A stretch of DNA of 32,134 bases from Penium margaritaceum (GCA_023375785.1 SZWC01018901.1:4677-36810), one strand, 5' to 3'. Positions 8,763 to 18,562 are shown, counted from the first letter of the stretch. The notes: generated from the letters alone by a model not told the origin. A program made the numbers and translations.

Positions 8763-10942
8763 GTACGTCCAACAGCTCCCCTGATGGCACACCAAAGAAG
8801 AGGAAGGCTGACAGTGACGAGCTTATGGAGGGCCAAAACAATTGCAATATGGCTGCCTATAGGGTGGAAATCGGGGACTACGTATTTGTGCATCGTTTTG
8901 GGCTCTCGTGGGTCAGCGGTGAACAAGGACGCATCGATGTCTGCTGTGTAAAGGCACTGATGAAGGGGTATTTGTGGAAAATTCAGGTGGTTGTTAGTTC
9001 CAAGCTAGGGGCTATCAAACTCTCCCACGTTGTTGAAGGCAACTGTTGCACGCCGACAGCTGGGCACGGAAGTCCCGCTCAGACCACGAGATGGATTACA
9101 CGGAAGATTTCAAGTCAGATAGCCCGGGATCCCACAAATCCTCCTGCTATGCTTTGAACCATCATCAAGCAGGCAGCCGGGGTGCAGATGGCCAACTGCA
9201 GGCTGTACCATGTCCGGTCCCTTGCACAGGCACAATTGATGGACGCCATGGCCAAGTCCTGGCAATACGTCTCGTGGCTATCTCAAGAGGTGAGAAGAGT
9301 CCATGAGCGTAGACTCTTTTTGTACTCTCATTGTATTGCGTGTACGGTTGTAAATGTCACTCATGTGCTTTGTGTACGTGTAGTTGAAATGTGTGGACCA
9401 AACGATACACGTCGTGGCGAAGATGGACGACAACAGCAAGTTCAAGTGGGCTTTTGTGGCACCGGGAATGACACGTCTTGGATGGGAGTACTCACACCAT
9501 ATCATGACCATGGATGGAACGTCCTTAAAGAATGGGCACAAGCAAGTTATGTTGATAACACAATTATTTGACGCAAATGACCATACACGTCCAATGGCCT
9601 GGGTCGTGGTGCCGAGTGAAAGTGAGAAGTCGTGGACCTGGTTCTGCTTGCATCTCGCCCGTGCTTACCTAACAATGTGTACCACAGGTGCAATAACTAT
9701 GTCGGACAGGGAGGTAGGCCTCGCAAAGGCTCTAAAGATACACCTACCTGGCACAACGTACATGTGTGCTTACCATCTATGGAGGAATGTGAAGGAAAAC
9801 TACGGTAAGAAGGCTGCCTATTGGGCGTGGAAGTGCGCCCAAGCCCTGACCCACAAACAGTTCCACTAAGCCGCAGGACACTTGCGGGCCATCAGCGAGC
9901 GGGGTGCCAACTACCTCATCTCAAGCCTAGATGGGCAAGGTGGCATACCCCTGCAAAAGTGGATGTCGTACATGTGCCCTTTTCCATGTGGGGGAGACAT
10001 TCACCAGCAATGCCTCTGAGTTACTGAACGTCCGCCTCAAGTCCCTCCACAAGCTCGACCCATTCTATTACTTCTCGCTGGTCTACTACTTAGTGCAAAG
10101 GATCGTGGCTGAGAGACGCAAGCACATCGTCAATTGCAATGAGATGGTTACCCTGGCCCTCGCAAAATGACTCCTACACAGTTTTGCAGTGGCTTGTGAT
10201 TATAATGTGATCATGGAGGGGCCAAACACTGCAAGGGTGCGTGGTCCAACGAGCGTCCGTCGACGAGTGGACCTTTGGCATGCAACTAGTGAGTGTGGTC
10301 GGTGGCAAGAGTACATCCAGCCTTGCCAGCACACATGTGCAGTGATGATGGAGGTGGACAAACCCAACCATACATGTCAACGTCTACCAGACACTGAGAT
10401 ACTAGAGTAGGATGTACGACAATCCCATGTCGTCCATTGTCGTAGAGGGCATGCGCGTAGCCCCGTCTGGCTGGGGGCAACCTGGACCGCGCCTAGGCCG
10501 GGGGAGGCCGAGGAGTTCCTGTGTAGACCGTGAACCACCCTGCAAGCATAACTTCATCTACCGCAGGTGTGCACGCAAGGGCCACACAAAAAGGAGGCGT
10601 TCCAAACTTGCAGCACTGCATCCACATGAGGTAGCAGGAACCCTGAGAGCTGATCATGTAGCAGTACCAACAAGTGTAGGATGAGGGAGAAAAGCAGCGG
10701 CACACGGCAGACCAAGAGGAGGTGCGGAAACAAAAGGATCAGCAACCAACAACTCCAACCCAGAAGACTACGACCCTGAATTGGAGCCCAATGGTTTCTC
10801 CACAGACAAAGATGTTGGTGAGGCAGCCGAAGACGACTTCGATGATAACGTGTCTGATAGTGGCAGTGATGACTCACCTGCATATGTGATAGAGTCAGAG
10901 CAGGGGCTGCTGATACAAGAGGACCACGACAGTTATGCATGA
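8763..10942 (+). pseudogene. MULE A transposase (exons 8763-9289 and 9384-10942), broken
   Basis: Exon 1 carries the region YLWKIQVVVSSKLGAIKLSH with nearby Cys and His residues, typical of the MULE N-terminus. Exon 2 carries the catalytic domain: MTMDGTSLKNGHKQVMLIT, WVVVPSESEKSWTWF, ITMSDREVGLAKAL and MCAYHLWRNVKENYG, so the first two acidic residues are visible. After a stop at 9867-9869 and a frameshift near 9990 the protein continues with TFTSNASELLNVRLKSLHK. A TGA at 10171 follows, then a SWIM finger (CGRWQEYIQPCQHTCAVM, 10290-10345), another shift, an RLGRGRPRSS segment with a knuckle-like RRCARKGHTKRR (10490-10600), and an acidic tail ending at TGA 10940-10942. Stops also occur at 9158 and 10682. 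It would cut and paste the element in intact relatives. Confidence 0.82.
9290..9383 (+). other. Spliceosomal intron in the MULE A transposase
   Basis: The sequence gag|gtgaga at 9287-9295 and gtgtacgtgtag|ttg at 9372-9386 give a 94-bp GT-AG intron. Removing it joins two different frames exactly at a codon boundary (phase 0), so that ...WLSQE is followed by LKCVDQTIHVV without a gap. Without splicing, frame 2 runs on to a non-homologous tail. The frame restoration is the main evidence. Confidence 0.7.
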
Positions 10943-11118
10943 ATGATGCCAGACCCAAGAGACACCTGGCATAGCAGTCTTAAATGCGGACAAACAAAAA
11001 AACTTAAACCGGGTGGTGAAGATGTAAAATTGTGGTTCACTTATGTATGCCGGGTACTTCAGACATAAAATGACGTTCCATTCAATATACCATACCATAT
11101 CCTTCACTAGCAACAAAG

Positions 11119-11230
11119 GTTTAGAGTCTAGCACACCAGAGAGGATCCGGATGGTCCGAGGGCTGCAAGTGAGGGGAGCACCATATGGGATGACAATGGG
11201 GTAGCTTCACACCCAATGATGTGTCACATG
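11119..11230 (+). repeat. Direct repeat, copy 1 of 2 (about 112 bp)
   Basis: It begins ggttta and ctagcacacca and ends ttcacaccca..tg..cacatg. It matches 11738-11850 at roughly 70 per cent over its length by eye. The copies are about 619 bp apart in the same orientation. The family is unknown. It might be ends of a small element or a dispersed repeat; the 500 bp between the copies holds only an unrecognised minus-strand frame at 11466-11687. Confidence 0.55.
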
Positions 11231-11737
11231 TTGAATGGGTCACCGGGAGGTGGTCCGAAGCTCTTGGATTCTCACATGCTCTTGAGATTGTTCCATGTAA
11301 TCCATGTATTGAATTGGTCTAGTAAGGGGTGTGGAGTTTTGATAACTCCCCATGCATCCTCAAGTGGATACTTGAGGAGCCTTCAGTTGTTCTCGCTACA
11401 ACAAGAGCGGCGGCATGGGACAACCTCTGAGCAAGAGTGGATCCGAAGAAGACATGTTTTCATGTTCACACATTGACATCAAAGGAGAAGAAGAAAATGA
11501 GGTAGTCGGCCCATATCCACTGTTTCTTATACAAAATTTCAGCATTGAAAAGGCCGAATATGTTATCCGTCACATCATGACCGTACGACGACAAGGAATA
11601 GTAATCATGGAAAGCATTGTCACGAGATTGTGAGACCAACCAATCTACATGCACGATGGGGATCCCATAATCGTCAAGTCTCATCATTTTTCTTGTGTCT
11701 TACAACATGGTATAGGGGATCGGTTCATGAGCTGCAT

Positions 11738-11850
11738 GGTTTACAACCTAGCACACCACAGTGGGTCCAGATGGACCCATAGCTGCCAATGAGGAGAGCA
11801 CAAACATCTGACAACGATGAGGTGGTTTCACACCCATGAGCCTGCACATG
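11738..11850 (+). repeat. Direct repeat, copy 2 of 2 (about 112 bp)
   Basis: This is the partner of 11119-11230. Conserved blocks are ctagcacacca, tccagatgg, gagcac.a and ttcacacccatga. Flanking sequence beyond the block is unrelated between copies, so this is not a longer tandem array. Confidence 0.55.
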
Positions 11851-13499
11851 CACTTCATGTGTCCCTCTCGACCCATGCATCGTTCATGCCCATTATTCTG
11901 GCATCATTCACGATACCTGCCCATTTCCGAGCAGAGGTAAAGTACAACCCTTCAGGGACATGTGGTGCAAGGACACCATGACCTGGGAGTGAATTGTGAC
12001 CATTGAATGAGAACTTGAAAATGCACTACAATTTGCTTTTCAGCTGCTCTTTTCAGCTTGGTTCGTGCTTGAATCAGGCTTTTGCACCTATTTGTTGATG
12101 TCACATCAAGCCTGCCGGACACAACAGCGAGTTGGCGCCAAACATACGGACTTTTCGCGAACGCCGCTTACCCGTCCTTTGGAAAGATATCCGATGACAT
12201 GTGTCCATTGCGTCGATAGTCACAAAAAATTGATGGATAATGAACACAAACTTGCATTACTTTGCTTCCATCCTTGGCCCGAGGCAACCTCGTTTGTGCA
12301 GAGCAATGCCAGTCCAAGGTATAGCTTCTGAACATGTACTAGTGGTTCGGCGATGTATTGGTGTTTGGGCATGTGGGCGCCGCTCCATAACTATTCAATT
12401 GTCAGCGAATAGTGCTTGGGCCATTGAGCTATTTATTTCACTCAATTCCTGGATGGGTAATGTATTCTATTGCGTGGGGGGCTCGTATTGCCATGATACC
12501 TGCATTTTTTCTCATAGTGCAATGATACCTTTGTTACATCCTACGCAATGTTGGCATATCAGCTATGTAGTTCCAAAAACAGGGTACATGTGACTTCTGC
12601 CCATATTCTTATTGATGAATTAGGTTATGTGTGGAAGTGTATACATTTATTAATATATTTTCACATAGCAATCATTACCTAGAACATGAAGTTGAGTGGC
12701 CTTTCTAAGTTTTACTAATGTACATATTCAGTTTAATGTTCTTGAATTGCATGTTTTTATTCTGTTATGTTTGTTATGGAAGATATTATTGATGTTTTGG
12801 ATTTTAAGAGATGCAACTATAGGCCTTCACGGACTACGTATCCTTGGCTTCATGAAATAGGTTGTAAGGACATCTTTTTTGCATGCTTTATTGTTTTTGT
12901 AGTATGATGGAACAAGAAAAGGGAAGTTTTTGTACAAGGACAAGTTCTTTAAATCTCTTACATTCACAACCATTTCCAAAATCTCCTTGAATGTATAACC
13001 TACTTTGTTCCACCTTTACATTCTAAGCCTGCTTCTGTGCGTGGATAAGAAGTTCTATTCTATGTTGTTCCAATTTACATATGTCAAAATAAAATTCACA
13101 TGGTGAGATTTGTAGCAATGTTGAATTTTCCCATCAGATTTGATTATTTGTGTAAATTTATTTTCTCACAAAAATGTTTTACATCCATGCTTTCCAGATT
13201 TTGTATAACAGACGTGCTTTGGGTTGTGGCAACAAAACATAGGTTCTTTACTAGTTGTGCATATATCTTAGTGCTCAACAAGATAGCATGTATAGAGGAG
13301 AGAAATGTAGTCGCTTGATCGATAATTCAAAGTACGAAGTACAAGTATGATTCAGCCTAAAGACAACTATGAAAAAGATGTGAACTGATTAGTATCCCAC
13401 AAGGGACTATCTCTTACATGGCCATGTATGCTATTTGCAAAATGGATCTTGGAATAGCCACCATCTGTAGGGTAGTTTTCCCTCCAGGCAATTTGTCAT
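11851..13499. other. AT-rich stretch without recognisable genes
   Basis: The sequence is mixed to AT-rich, with short frames only (the best plus-strand ones, at 12065-12331 and 12240-12593, have no recognisable motif). I see no transposon signature, RNA gene or clear repeat. It is probably old intergenic or strongly eroded repeat DNA. Confidence 0.5.
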
Positions 13500-13502
13500 C
13501 CA

Positions 13503-13740
13503 TCTCTCATGTTGGCACAAAAATGCCAGTCTTACAAGGGTCTTGATAGCAAACTCGAATTAAGTCCTGGCTTGGGCACTCCACTAGGGACTCAGGTGCC
13601 AAGACGATGGTGATGATTGAGTAGCTAAAGTTTGAAGCTCTAAATAAACGAGGTTTCTATGTCTGAGAGAGTTTTTGCAACCTCCCTCCAGACCGGCACA
13701 TAAGTGCCAAGCTTACAAGGACCTTGGAGGGATTTCCAAC
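13503..13740 (+). repeat. Two diverged direct-repeat copies (13510-13555 and 13690-13735)
   Basis: Both copies contain a ggcac....tgcc palindrome followed by cttacaagg.tcttg. The first reads ttggcacaaaaatgcca and the second ccggcacataagtgcca. They are about 180 bp apart in the same orientation. The second copy is followed by further short palindromes (gcgcttaagtgc). The family is unknown and the evidence is limited to these blocks. Confidence 0.4.
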
Positions 13741-14053
13741 GGTGTTCAGTTTAGAGGCGCTTAAGTGCTTAGGCGTGAAGCCCTTACACAAACGCGAGGC
13801 CAGTAAGGCCTTGTAGATGATGTAGCTTCTATACAATGGCTGTAGCAAGAAAAGCTAGAAAGTGTTGTCCGGATGGAACAAAGCACTTGACTAGAGGACT
13901 GAAGGCGGAGCTTGAATTCTATGGAGATTTTGGAGATATGGAGATGTGTCAAGGCCACCGTCTTAATACACATGGTCCTGGCAAGCTGAACTCCTTTGAG
14001 AAGAATAGTCCTCGTATGTGATGGCAACAGTTAACTATTGGCTTTGTGGGTAT

Positions 14054-14176
14054 GAAGCTTCCTTGTAGAGGAAACTTCCTTAATCTGTGTGATGTTGCTC
14101 GGCTCTAGGTTCAACTTTGGTGAAGCTTCTTGATGAAGGAAGCTTCATCGAGCTTCACGGTGAAGCTTCTTCATCA
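14054..14176 (+). repeat. GAAGCTTC cluster with a 16-bp hairpin
   Basis: The octamer palindrome GAAGCTTC occurs at 14054, 14122, 14139 and 14162, four times in 116 bp. The interval 14131-14176 also folds into a hairpin: the left arm tgatgaaggaagcttca (14131-14147) pairs with tgaagcttcttcatca (14161-14176) around a 13-base loop, with one bulged G. Alternating GAA and TTC blocks resemble heat-shock elements (nGAAnnTTCn), but no gene follows closely, so a repeat or hairpin origin is equally likely. Confidence 0.55.
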
Positions 14177-15779
14177 CGTGGCTTCCCCAATAAGCTTTCC
14201 TCCTCCACTATGGATTCTACTTCATAGGTTGATGTAAATCGTAGATATCTATCCATTCGAAGCTTGAAGCAAATCTATCCTCGTAGGTAGGTGATGGGAC
14301 TACTTTAAACCTCACGCATTTCAGAGACATCAAGTGCATGTTGCTATCCAACCTTGGATGAACGTGAGCTATGCAGGATTTGGTAATGTTGCCTTGTGTT
14401 CTTTTGCACCATTAAGCAATGCGTAGCTCCTCCCCTCCTTGCAAGAGGGAACAGGCATGCGCTAACCTTGTGTGTACACACAAAGCCCCTTACACCCCTT
14501 TAGGGTTTGCAGACAAGTTTAACTGTGGACTTTATTTAGGAAACTCCCATCTGTGTTGCACCCGGTAATTTACAAGAAGAATAGTAAACTCTTGTGGAGA
14601 CCTTCGATTGAACAATCAACCACGCCATCTTGAAAAAAAATCAGTTCAGTTGTTACACAATGCAACAATATTCATGTAAGGAGAGTGATGGGTTGCTCCC
14701 TCCCTCTCCCCCACACAATTTCCAAACTGGTTTCAATTTGATAGGATATAGTTATCAATCCATAAACATAAGTAGGGTTGCCTTGACATTCTCAACACAG
14801 GGATAACATGAACAATACATGATTTGTTTGGTCATATGAGAGGTGGAAGAACCATGTCTTCTCCACGTAAGAGGTGAGCTAGCAATGTGGAGGAAGGAAG
14901 TAGGGTGTACATGGTAGGTAAATGAAAATATGGCTGTGAGAATAGTGAATTATAGAAAAACTTTTGTTTACGCTAACTTTCCATAGGAGAACTTCCCTAT
15001 TCCCCGAAGAGTTCTCATTTCATAAGGATTGATATTCCTTTTTGCCTTAGCCAATGTCTATGGCGATGAAGCGCTGACATTGATATTGATATGGACTATA
15101 GGATTTGGGTGTCCTTCTTGATTTTTCTCCTACTCGATTTGTGATTCTTTGTTGATTTTTGGAAGATGGGGGACGGGATCGATATCGTGAGACTGGAGTC
15201 CCGACTTTGCATTTTTTGCGGGTTATTTTTTTTCAAAAGTACAGCACAATGCATTCTGACTTCATAGAAGAAAATCAATTGCCATTGATGCGATGCCTTG
15301 GAATTGTCTAATATGTCAAACTTTCCTTCTTTATGTCTAAGAGGGGTTTGCAGTGTCGATTTGGTTTCATTTCAAGTGAAGGCAATTTTTAATGCAACGT
15401 CTATGGTAAATGTCCTCATCGGGGCAACTTATACTGATTGTACTGTTTTGCGCACATAAGACATTTCCCAGGCGTTGAAAGATATGCAATGTAAGCACAC
15501 GTGGCCTTAGAATAATGAAAATCAAAGGGAGATGAATGATTTGACGCTTTATTCTTGACAGCCAGAAAGGAAAAATTGCAAACATTAGTGAGCCATTGCC
15601 AATTGATCCGTCAATTTGCGTCCTGCATCGAGTACTATAGTCAAAATCCAAAATAAATGTTGCGAGTTCAAAGCCTATGTTTGTGTACTAGGATCTGCCT
15701 TATGAACACCTTACGGACGAAGCGTCTAGATACCCACCATGTCCAATTTTGAAGTTGTCACGGCATATGCTAAAGAAAG
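14177..15779. other. No recognisable gene
   Basis: The region holds only short frames with no domain (longest about 94 codons on the minus strand, 15367-15651). Base composition is AT-leaning. No long repeat of the stretch occurs elsewhere in the window. Confidence 0.5.
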
Positions 15780-15825
15780 CACTAGATACGTAGACCACAT
15801 TCATTTTGTATTTGCGTATCTAGTG
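15780..15825. repeat. Perfect 11-bp inverted repeat
   Basis: The arm cactagatacg (15780-15790) pairs perfectly with cgtatctagtg (15815-15825) around a 24-base spacer. A related cggcatat word occurs on both sides (15761 and 15842), hinting at a slightly larger eroded structure. No known family. Confidence 0.5.
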
Positions 15826-16978
15826 TCCGCCATGATAAAGACGGCATATCCGAGTCCGAGGTAATTGGAAAGCATACCACATTGTGGAATTTTTAGAACC
15901 GCATGCCCACGGTGAATGTTAGCGAATACTAATGCTTACGCGACCACGACCCTAGTGCGCAATGGCAATGATGTGTACGCGTAATTTTGTTATACTTGGA
16001 AAAAGATCATACCTATCTTTTGGATTACTTGGAATTGAATTGTTGCCATCAACGCCACTGAGCAACATGGTTGGTTCACAGTTGGAGGATTGACTACTCT
16101 ATTGCATAATTCAGCGACCACCTCCACACTCATCATATTATGTGGCACCGCTCTACTTACTATGTGAAACAACAACAATTCATTATTAAAACTCATGCGG
16201 TTTGCACCCTTTTCCCTTTGAGTTCACGATTTTTTGAGCTGCTTTGCATTCTCCAACACGATAGGGTGAGCCCTATCCACAAGCCACATGGACACGATGG
16301 ACGTATGACCGTCCATTGCCTATGATGGACGGCTGGGGAGACATCCCACACACTCAACATAGTCCATGGGGTGTTAATGTCCCCTCTCTGTTCAGGCTAA
16401 CATGCAACAAGGTTGAAGTTTCCTGGCATCATGGAAAGGCTAAGTGGGACGCCATGTATGACTGTGCACCACCCAGTTTGCACTCCATGTGTTGGGTAAT
16501 GGGTATGCGGGCTCCAACGGGGAAACCTCTCTATGCCAAGGATGGCGCACAGCAGTGGGTGCACATGCATCTAATCACCTTGTCGCGTATGTAACCCCAT
16601 GGTGGCTTTGTTAAAAGTTCACAATTTTTATTCATGGAGTACCCACTTTGTTGTTTTCATTCAGATGTCCCATGTTTATGGCACCACATCGTAAAAACAT
16701 TAGCACATGAGTGAAATTGTGTTATGTTGCAGCCGAAGAACATCTCAACCGTCATCCCCCACGGATTCTCCATTCAAATATATCCATTTATATCCATGGA
16801 ACCACATGATTAGTCAAATTTTGCCGTCTAAAGTACTTAACACGATGGCATGGGAGACACCAAGCACAAAGTATCACAAGAGTGACCATGGTGAGAAAAT
16901 TCAGGACTCATGACAGATATTTTTGCACATACAAAGGACCTACACCAACATGTAGTACCTCAAAATCCCACTCACTAA
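15826..16978. other. No recognisable gene
   Basis: The best frame is plus-strand 16316-16594, 92 codons with several Trp, Cys and His residues but no motif I can assign. Nothing else stands out on either strand. Confidence 0.4.
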
Positions 16979-17311
16979 CTAGCTTTGGAAAGAGGGTGGG
17001 AGTGAAAAGATCCATGCCATCACCTCACAAGCATGGCATAGGTGGCCTACATGATACTCTCGCATAGGAAGGCCATAAACACAGGCAAAGTAAGGGTCAT
17101 CCATGACTTCTTCAACAACATTGTAGAAAATCTCACTGATGGGATTACGAACCTCACCCGGGGAATCTGCAGCTTCTCCCAATTTGTCTTCCATGACATG
17201 ACCTTTGTGGCACGAGCACACGTACATCTTTATGATGTATGTTGGCTTGTTGATGACCCATATCTTTGTAACCAAGTATGTTGAACATGCTCCAAGTATG
17301 AAATTGATCAC
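16979..17311 (-). CDS. Open frame of unknown function, 110 residues
   Basis: A minus-strand frame starts with ATG at 17311 and ends with TAG at 16979. Its composition is protein-like: mixed hydrophobic and acidic residues, with the pieces YVCSCHKGHVMEDKLGEAAD, IFYNVVEEVMDDPYFACVYG and HVGHLCHACEVMAWIF. The Cys/His pairs (CSCHKGH, HLCHAC) could bind metal, but I do not recognise a family. The frame on the opposite strand is also fairly open, so it may be chance. Upstream on the minus strand lies the 719-bp hairpin element, inserted only about 150 bp away, so an exon of the same unit could lie on its far side. Confidence 0.3.
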   Translation of the reverse strand: MINFILGACSTYLVTKIWVINKPTYIIKMYVCSCHKGHVMEDKLGEAADSPGEVRNPISEIFYNVVEEVMDDPYFACVYGLPMREYHVGHLCHACEVMAWIFSLPPSFQS

Positions 17312-17460
17312 AAGTGACTACTCACCGTTTGATGGACAGTCCATGGGAAAGGTTGATTTGGTGTACTGTTGATCTTGGTTAAAGAGGATGAACAAAGTGG
17401 GTTTCGTAGTAACTCATACTTTATACTATGGAATGGGCATAAAAACGTGTTTTCATGGGA

Positions 17461-17469
17461 AATCAAGAT
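17461..17469. repeat. Left 9-bp target-site duplication (aatcaagat)
   Basis: The nonamer aatcaagat directly precedes the GGG terminus of the hairpin-rich element and is repeated exactly at 18189-18197, directly after its CCC terminus. Confidence 0.8.
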
Positions 17470-17842
17470 GGGCCAAATAACCCTTCTACCCAGTTTCCGA
17501 GGGGGTAAGGAACGCCCTACCCAGCGAACAAAAAATATTGATGCCCTGCCCGGCGACTTAAAAAATAAGGCTCCCCTACCCGCTCGCTTCACCATGCTTG
17601 ATCAACGGCATGCGCCGCTGATCGAGTGAAGCGAGGAGGGGCATGTCCACCCCCCTCGCGATTCTCGCTCTCACGCGAGAATCATGATCGAGCGAAAACG
17701 TCCGTTTTCGAAATCCAACGGAAACTCTCATTTTTTCCCCTCACGCAATCCCTTCCAGTTTTAGCATTCAACCCGTAATCAAACCACACCCATGATTACA
17801 TAAGGGGTTTAGGGTTTTATTTATGTGCGGGCACCTACTAGG

Positions 17843-17876
17843 CCCTGCCGTAGCAGGGCCCAGCGGGTTCCCTTTC
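17843..17876 (+). repeat. Hairpin 1 of the 719-bp element (loop cgta)
   Basis: The inner stem ggccctgc/gcagggcc closes on cgta. Outer pairs extend it to about 16 positions with a few mismatches. In the inverted copy near 31930 the same stem reads ggccccgc/gcggggcc: one base pair has changed on both sides (T-A versus C-G), so pairing is kept. Confidence 0.7.
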
Positions 17877-17933
17877 AACGCATGGGGAGTCTCGGACCCC
17901 CCATGCGAACCACAGGCAAACTCCCCCCACTAA

Positions 17934-17973
17934 CATTCACAAACCCCTCGAATGAGGGGTTTGTGAATGTTCG
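17934..17973 (+). repeat. Hairpin 2 of the 719-bp element, perfect 18-bp stem
   Basis: The arms aacattcacaaacccctc and gaggggtttgtgaatgtt are exact complements around gaat. The inverted copy (near 31814-31853) keeps all 18 pairs, with aaat or attt in the loop. It is the best conserved block of the element. Confidence 0.85.
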
Positions 17974-17994
17974 AAGTGAGTGATGACGTCAGCA

Positions 17995-18030
17995 TGTCAA
18001 CGCTGCATCGCATGCAGCGTCGACATGTTG
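17995..18030 (+). repeat. Hairpin 3 of the 719-bp element (loop cgc)
   Basis: The arms catgtcaacgctgcat and atgcagcgtcgacatg pair at 15 of 16 positions. In the inverted copy the stem also pairs at 15 of 16, but the G-C pair in gctgcat/atgcagc is replaced by A-T (gctacat/atgtagc), a double change that preserves pairing. Confidence 0.78.
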
Positions 18031-18188
18031 CGTTTTCTCTCTGTTCGTGGGTAATCTGTCAGTATTCCCTGGACAGTGGGTAGGGGAGTCTTATTCTTCC
18101 GAATGCCGGGTAGAGTAGTTTTATTCTTCCGAACGCCGGGCAGGGCATACACACAATCAAATTTTGTGGGCAATCCCTACATGTACCC

Positions 18189-18197
18189 AATCAAGAT
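18189..18197. repeat. Right 9-bp target-site duplication (aatcaagat)
   Basis: This is an exact copy of 17461-17469, immediately after the CCC terminus of the 719-bp element. Confidence 0.8.
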
Positions 18198-18451
18198 TGA
18201 ATCTCCATTTTCTAGTACATGACAAAAAACATCAGAAGCACTACTCGAGTATAGTACTCACATAACTTCTAATGGGCTTCCTTGGTGAAGGTTCCTAATG
18301 ATCTTCGCCATGTGTTTTATCGCCCACCTTCTCTACTTGTAGCCTCCTTCCTTCACAATGTCCTGGGGCCAAAATGATACACAACCTTGTGTAGTCCCAC
18401 TCCCTTGTCTTGAACACCATTTTCACATCACATGGAGGGCTATTAGAATAT

Positions 18452-18502
18452 GAATTACACAAGAAGTTGGTCTACTTGTGTAACCAACTTCTTGTGTAAT
18501 TC
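18452..18502. repeat. Perfect 19-bp inverted repeat
   Basis: The arms gaattacacaagaagttgg (18452-18470) and ccaacttcttgtgtaattc (18484-18502) are exact complements around a 13-base loop. The motif ccaacttctt recurs at 18552-18561. The hairpin abuts the orphan terminal repeat at 18511 and may be part of the same element family. Confidence 0.75.
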
Positions 18503-18510
18503 ATAACGCA

Positions 18511-18547
18511 GATGCGTTAAGTATTCGAGCCTCTAGTTTTGGGGAAA
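18511..18547 (+). repeat. Orphan copy of the MULE B terminal repeat
   Basis: This 37-bp block matches the MULE B terminal repeat at about 35 of 37 positions (gatgcgttaagtattcgagc then ctctagttttgggg). It points the same way as the right end at 19650 and forms an inverted pair with 18631-18667. It is either the end of another, mostly lost element or half of a 157-bp MITE (18511-18667). Confidence 0.7.
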
Positions 18548-18562
18548 CTAACCAACTTCTTT

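Larger units (their letters stand above)
7816..10942 (+). mobile_element. MULE A: Mutator-like transposon relic
   Basis: The core is a MuDR/MULE-type transposase (8763-10942) with a possible N-terminal exon from 7816. Order of parts: N-terminal zinc-ribbon-like DNA-binding region, DDE-type MULE catalytic domain, SWIM zinc finger, zinc-knuckle-like motif after a Gly-Arg-Pro-rich stretch, acidic tail. I did not find the terminal inverted repeats or a 9-bp duplication, so the outer limits given are those of coding only. All reading frames contain lesions, so it is not autonomous. Confidence 0.75.
17470..18188 (+). mobile_element. 719-bp hairpin-rich non-autonomous element, copy 1
   Basis: The element starts GGGCCAAATAACCC, ends CCCTACATGTACCC and is bounded by a perfect 9-bp duplication. 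It has no plausible coding capacity. It contains subterminal inverted words (atgccctgcccggcg at 17541-17555 and its complement at 18134-18148, each followed inward by an aataagactcccctaccc-like block). Between these lies a series of stem-loops at about 17580-17631, 17660-17683, 17843-17876, 17934-17973 and 17995-18030. A 9-bp duplication is typical of Mutator-like elements, and the weak terminal repeats would suit a non-TIR MULE derivative. Superfamily placement is inference. Related pieces lie at 31282-31512 and, inverted, at 31598-32119. Confidence 0.78.

Noticed and set aside
8957..8990. A second CTGATGA word with a later GGAAAA, hammerhead-like
   Set aside because: It lies inside conserved MULE A coding sequence (KALMKGYLWKI), has no stem II complement and no stem I pairing.
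12130..12162. ttggcgccaa palindrome and nearby ttttcgcg, E2F-like
   Set aside because: Neither fits the E2F consensus fully and no gene follows.
17934..17973. Perfect hairpin considered as a geminivirus-type replication origin
   Set aside because: The loop lacks the conserved nonanucleotide and no Rep gene is present.
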